A stretch of 29,139 bases of DNA from a virus: IMG/VR virus record IMGVR_UViG_3300031141_000030, positions 1 through 29,139 of that record, one strand, 5' to 3'. The translations under genes and the position numbers were made by a program. The notes below the pieces were generated by a model, which was not told the DNA's origin, did no database searches, and saw only the letters and a program-made list of their open reading frames with translations. Of the stretch, positions 28,520 through 29,139 are shown piece by piece (positions within the stretch are counted from its first letter, which is position 1; the number at the start of each line of letters is the position of its first letter).

Positions 28520-28919
28520 GTTCTTTGTACCGAAAGAGATATATGAAGATAGAATGACTATCTGTAAAGGTTGTACTTACTACTCAAGTGTATTAGGAAA
28601 TTGCACAATTTGTTCCTGTTTTATGAAAGTGAAGTCAAGAATCAGCAGTCAATCTTGTCCAAAGAAGTATTGGTTAAAGACAAAAGAAATTGAAGTTAGT
28701 AAAGAAATACCACAGGAATTAATAAAAGAAGTTGTAGATTTGTACCCTGACTTAAAAACAGGAAGGGCTAAAGACATAAAGGCTAAGAAGAAAATGATAG
28801 AACTTTACAATGTAATATACGGAGCAAACTATTCAACCACTACTAATTGTGGGAGTTGTATCTCAACTTGCTTTGATGGTATAAAAAAGATATATAAAGA
28901 ATATTCTAGGATTAATTAA
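28512..28919 (+). CDS. Cys-rich zinc-finger-like protein (135 aa)
   Basis: Starts at GTG 28512, overlapping the sigma-like gene by eight bases; an in-frame ATG at about 28555 would drop little but keep the cysteines. The N-terminal part has CKGCTYY, GNCTICSCFMK and SCPKKYW, giving six to seven Cys in about 40 residues, a zinc-binding pattern common in small Bacteroidota phage proteins. The middle (EIPQELIKEVVDLYPDLKTG) is helical. The end has CGSCISTCFDGIKKIYKEY, another Cys cluster. It may bind DNA or polymerase as a partner of the sigma-like protein, inferred from coupling only. Confidence 0.65.
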   Translation: MNKFFVPKEIYEDRMTICKGCTYYSSVLGNCTICSCFMKVKSRISSQSCPKKYWLKTKEIEVSKEIPQELIKEVVDLYPDLKTGRAKDIKAKKKMIELYNVIYGANYSTTTNCGSCISTCFDGIKKIYKEYSRIN

Positions 28920-28971
28920 TAATTAATGGGTAAGACCACAAATAAAGCATTTGAGAACCTAGAATAGTAGA

Positions 28972-28993
28972 GGGGGGGTGTGGTTACCTCCCC
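28972..28993 (+). terminator. G7 hairpin after the sigma/Cys-rich genes
   Basis: GGGGGGGT (28972-28979) pairs with ACCTCCCC (28986-28993), eight pairs including one G-T, with loop GTGGTT. No T tract follows. It sits in the 183-base stretch between 28919 and the partial gene at 29103 and may be a weak terminator or mRNA structure. I see only very short frames around it. Confidence 0.5.
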
Positions 28994-29028
28994 AATACAA
29001 TTAACTATATGCAAGTAAATATAATAAG

Positions 29029-29106
29029 GTGAAAAGTAAACAAAAGAATGTAAATGCATATAATATGTCTTGTTTATTCACGACTTTAAAAGACAAAATA
29101 GAATGA
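29029..29106 (+). CDS. Possible 25-aa leader frame
   Basis: GTG at 29029 opens a 25-codon frame that ends in an ATGA overlap with the ATG at 29103. The encoded peptide includes QKNVNAYNMSCLFTTLKDKI. It could be a real small gene or a leader coupled to the next one; support is only the junction and the lack of anything else in this gap. Confidence 0.3.
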   Translation: MKSKQKNVNAYNMSCLFTTLKDKIE

Positions 29107-29139
29107 AGATAACAATACCAATAGACATAATGGGTCGTT
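29103..29139 (+). CDS. Start of a gene truncated by the window end
   Basis: ATG at 29103 opens a frame encoding MKITIPIDIMGR to the last base. It is coupled through ATGA to the short frame upstream. Nothing can be said of its function from 12 residues; the strand and junction style match the rest of the genome. Confidence 0.5.
   Translation, partial: MKITIPIDIMGR

Noticed and set aside
28926-28967. 13-codon frame MGKTTNKAFENLE ending in two TAG codons
   Set aside because: Very short, not coupled to a neighbour, and TAG is used as an ordinary stop elsewhere (for example 22118-22120), so no recoding is implied.
1-29139. tRNA genes, CRISPR arrays, insertion sequences or attachment sites
   Set aside because: No cloverleaf, regularly spaced repeat, transposase, integrase or terminal inverted repeat was seen on either strand by reading.

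Overview
The window is a contiguous piece of a tailed double-stranded DNA phage genome, or an excised or integrated prophage seen only in part. It is strongly AT-rich, and every convincing gene lies on the + strand, packed with ATGA or TAATG junctions and few gaps. The host is most likely a member of the Bacteroidota, probably a flavobacterium. The early genes are preceded by the Bacteroidota promoter element TAnnTTTG, Shine-Dalgarno sequences are largely absent, and several protein types (DUF6712-like connector, DUF5675 lysis candidate, DUF3127-like OB protein, XkdF-like protease) are typical of that phylum's phages. A tape measure protein, a frameshifted tail chaperone and a tail-tube candidate, with no sheath gene, point to a siphovirus with a rather short tail. 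No integrase, repressor, tRNA, CRISPR or insertion sequence was seen, so lifestyle cannot be decided.

Layout. Positions 27-1206 hold the end of an accessory/recombination cluster (two tiny proteins, DUF3310, a Cys-pair protein, NinB). Positions 1222-22120 are the virion and lysis region: small and large terminase; a tail assembly chaperone with a probable -1 frameshift; tail terminator and neck candidates; two large tail-tip/baseplate proteins; tape measure; a coiled-coil protein; XkdF-like prohead protease; scaffold; major capsid protein; tail-tube candidate; small structural proteins; a tail fibre; portal; head-tail connector; a lysis cassette (two small membrane proteins around a DUF5675 protein); and a metallophosphoesterase. 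This order is scrambled compared with textbook siphoviruses: the portal is about 16 kb from the terminase, and the tail chaperone is about 6 kb from the tape measure.

A hairpin at 22161-22211 and host-type promoters at 22220-22277 separate the late region from a replication and regulation region (22303-28919). This carries small unknown proteins, ERF annealing protein, an OB-fold SSB-like protein, a DnaA-domain-IV-like protein, a winged-helix replication initiator with iteron-like repeats inside its gene, a DnaC-like helicase loader, NinG, an orphan cytosine-C5 methyltransferase, a sigma-factor-like protein and a Cys-rich protein. The last 220 bases hold a G-rich hairpin and the start of another gene.

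Two systems stand out. First, the 12-mer TTCTATTATATA occurs five times, always on the + strand and always just upstream of a late transcription unit (TerS, tail chaperone, coiled-coil/protease, scaffold/capsid, structural/fibre/portal). The phage also encodes its own sigma-like protein at 27950-28519, so a dedicated late-promoter/sigma pair is a coherent hypothesis. Second, replication looks lambda-like in logic: an initiator gene containing its own dyad-symmetric repeats followed by AT-rich DNA, then a helicase loader, with no helicase gene in view.
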